Positions 38,175-39,562 of a stretch of DNA of 39,562 nucleotides are shown piece after piece. Location of the stretch: positions 1 to 39,562 of the forward strand of contig CANQVR010000005.1 in the NCBI GenBank assembly GCA_947627375.1. The letters are read 5' to 3'. The position numbers and the translations under genes were made by a program. Within the stretch, counting starts at the first letter, position 1, and each line of letters starts with the position of its first letter. Source of the DNA: an uncultured Bacilli bacterium (lineage in GTDB: Bacteria > Bacillota_I > Bacilli_A > RF39 > UBA660). The notes below the pieces were generated by a model that had not been told where the DNA came from, did no database searches, and saw only the letters and a list, made by a program, of their open reading frames with translations.

Positions 38175-39472
38175 TGAAACTTGTTAAACTAAATGAAAAA
38201 GAATTTAAAGAATTTGTAGATAAAAGTGAACAAGTTACTTTTCATCAAACTAAGAATTGGGCAGAACTCAAAAAAACTAATGGTTGGAAATCTTATTTTC
38301 TAGGACTTGATGATAATGATGAAATCAAAGCTGCTGCGCTTATTTTAGCGAAAAAAGTTCCTTTTGTTAAAAAGAAAATGTTCTATAGTCCAAGAGGTTT
38401 TATAATAGATTATAATAATCTAGATCTACTTGATTTTTTTACTAAAGAATTAAAGACTTTTGCTAAAAGAGAAGGAGCAATATTTGTAAGAATAGATCCT
38501 TATGTTATGTATAAACAAAGAGATATTAATGGTAATTTAGTAGAAGATGGTATTGATAATAGTGATATAGTACGTAAATTAAAATTTTTAGGTTATAAAC
38601 ATTTTGGATTTAACTTGATGCAAGAGACACTTCAACCTAGATGGATGCATGTTATTAATACTGAAGGAAGAAGTCTAGATGATGTGATGAAAGATATGGA
38701 ATCTAAAACTAGACAAATAATTAGAAAAAATGAACGTAATGGTATTCATGTTAGAGAAATAAAAAAAGATGAACTTTCTATATTTAAAGATATAATGCAA
38801 CAAACTAGTGAAAGAAGAGACTTTCTTGATAGACCTCTTTCTTATTATGAAAATATGTGGGATGTAATGCATGATGATGGAATTCTTAAGATAATGATTG
38901 CTTATATTGATTTCGATGAATATTTAGAAAATACAACTAATGAAAAAGAAAAATTAAAAGAAGAGATGCATGATAGAAAAGAGAAAAAAGAAAAAAATAT
39001 TTTAAAAATGAATGAAAAAAAATATGAACAAAAACAAAAATTTAGTAAAAATGAAATAGATAGACTTAATAAAGAAATTAAAAAAATAAAAAAATATCAA
39101 AAAGAATATGGTCATAAATTAAATCTAGGAGGAATATTATTTTTAATTTATGGTAATGAAGTATTATCTTTATTTGGAGGTAGTTTAGAGAAATTTATGA
39201 ATTTCCAATCTGCTTATACTTTGCATTTCGAAGGAATAAAATATGCTGTAGAACATGGATATAAAAGATATAATTTCTATGGTATTACAGGAGACTTTTC
39301 TAAAGATAATCCTTTATATGGTCTTTATCTATTTAAAAAAAGTTTTGGAGGAGAAGTAGTAGAATTAATTGGAGAATTTGATTTAGTAATAAGTAAGTTT
39401 TGGTATTTTGTTTATAAATTTGCTTTTGCATCTTATAAAAAATTAAAAAAGATAAAAAACAAAAATGACTAA
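38174..39472 (+). CDS. FemABX-type aminoacyltransferase 2
   Basis: A 432-residue paralogue of the preceding gene, in tandem and translationally coupled (TAATG overlap). It has the same layout: TFHQTKNWAELKKTNGW, YSPRGFIIDY, VRIDPYVM, TRQIIRKNERNGI, a longer coiled-coil arm (about 255-320, almost all Lys/Glu), then NEVLSLFGGS, YNFYGITGDFSKDNPLYGLYLFKKSFGGEVVELIGEFDLVI. Two adjacent enzymes fit a bridge of at least two residues added in sequence, as with FemA/FemB or MurM/MurN. The amino acids used cannot be told. A terminator follows. Confidence 0.9.
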   Translation: MKLVKLNEKEFKEFVDKSEQVTFHQTKNWAELKKTNGWKSYFLGLDDNDEIKAAALILAKKVPFVKKKMFYSPRGFIIDYNNLDLLDFFTKELKTFAKREGAIFVRIDPYVMYKQRDINGNLVEDGIDNSDIVRKLKFLGYKHFGFNLMQETLQPRWMHVINTEGRSLDDVMKDMESKTRQIIRKNERNGIHVREIKKDELSIFKDIMQQTSERRDFLDRPLSYYENMWDVMHDDGILKIMIAYIDFDEYLENTTNEKEKLKEEMHDRKEKKEKNILKMNEKKYEQKQKFSKNEIDRLNKEIKKIKKYQKEYGHKLNLGGILFLIYGNEVLSLFGGSLEKFMNFQSAYTLHFEGIKYAVEHGYKRYNFYGITGDFSKDNPLYGLYLFKKSFGGEVVELIGEFDLVISKFWYFVYKFAFASYKKLKKIKNKND

Positions 39473-39490
39473 TCAATCATTTTTGTTTTT
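39459..39490 (+). terminator. Terminator of the FemABX pair
   Basis: ACAAAAATGA and TCATTTTTGT pair perfectly around CTAATCAA, followed by T's. The stop codon TAA lies in the loop. Confidence 0.9.
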
Positions 39491-39562
39491 GAGTATGTAA
39501 ATAAATTTGTGTAAAGATAAATCCTTTCTATGGTAATATAGAAATATATAACCAAGAAAGGA
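39491..39562 (+). promoter_or_regulatory. Leader of the next gene (partial)
   Basis: The window ends in AAGAAAGGA, which looks like a ribosome binding site, so a plus-strand gene probably starts just outside. TTTCTAT and ATAGAAA before it could form a small hairpin. No confident promoter is seen. Confidence 0.35.

Noticed and set aside
1-39562. tRNA genes, rRNA genes, CRISPR arrays, prophage or complete insertion sequences
   Set aside because: No cloverleaf with a CCA-type end, no regularly spaced repeats, and no structural phage or integrase genes were seen by eye; a covariance or repeat search could still find weak ones.

Overview
This is a strongly AT-rich stretch of a low-G+C Gram-positive chromosome using the standard bacterial code (TGG for Trp, TGA as a stop). 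The gene set points to a spore-forming member of class Bacilli: EzrA, YsxC, DnaD, NrnA, YtxG/YtxH-like proteins and tandem FemABX enzymes occur with SpoIVA, SpoVIF and an alpha/beta-type SASP. Many neighbours are unassigned proteins, which suggests an uncultured, possibly gut-associated lineage. I cannot name the species.

Region 1 (1-7.9 kb) is accessory. It has two cell-wall-anchored proteins with NPxTSD sorting signals, and a decayed copy of one of them. The promoter of the intact one carries a run of nine G's in its -35/-10 spacer, the architecture of a phase-variable promoter. Then come a divergent pair of small unknown genes, a LysM amidase, a remnant of another surface-type protein, and a two-gene restriction-modification system (fused nuclease-methyltransferase plus specificity subunit) with its own promoter.

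Region 2 (7.9-18.4 kb) is core: nth-dnaD-cca, hup, three unassigned membrane genes, der, a small coiled-coil gene, spoVIF, an unusual double metallophosphoesterase behind a mini-ORF/terminator leader, and spoIVA. Der, spoIVA and the HU gene are also neighbours in B. subtilis.

Region 3 (17.9-32.9 kb) resembles the B. subtilis ackA/sspA/thiI/ezrA/rpsD/tyrS/ytxGH neighbourhood, rearranged. It holds ackA-nrnA-ysxC plus an unknown gene, a SASP gene with a sigma-G-like promoter, thiI, two paralogous GT-C-like membrane proteins flanking ezrA and a prepilin-like gene, rpsD with a structured leader, a histidine phosphatase, an anchored beta-propeller, tyrS behind a T-box, and ytxH/ytxG.

Region 4 (32.9-39.5 kb) holds a highly charged disordered protein, a lipoprotein, trmB, a small coiled-coil gene with a sigma-K-like promoter, a PD-(D/E)XK (Rpn/transposase-type) protein and two overlapping FemABX genes. 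No tRNA, rRNA, CRISPR array or intact insertion sequence was seen.

The clearest regulatory signals are the poly-G promoter, the tyrS T-box, the rpsD leader, two matching AC-N15-CATANNNTA promoters (spoVIF and the 35.4-kb small gene), a sigma-E-like promoter before spoIVA, and many hairpin-plus-T terminators.
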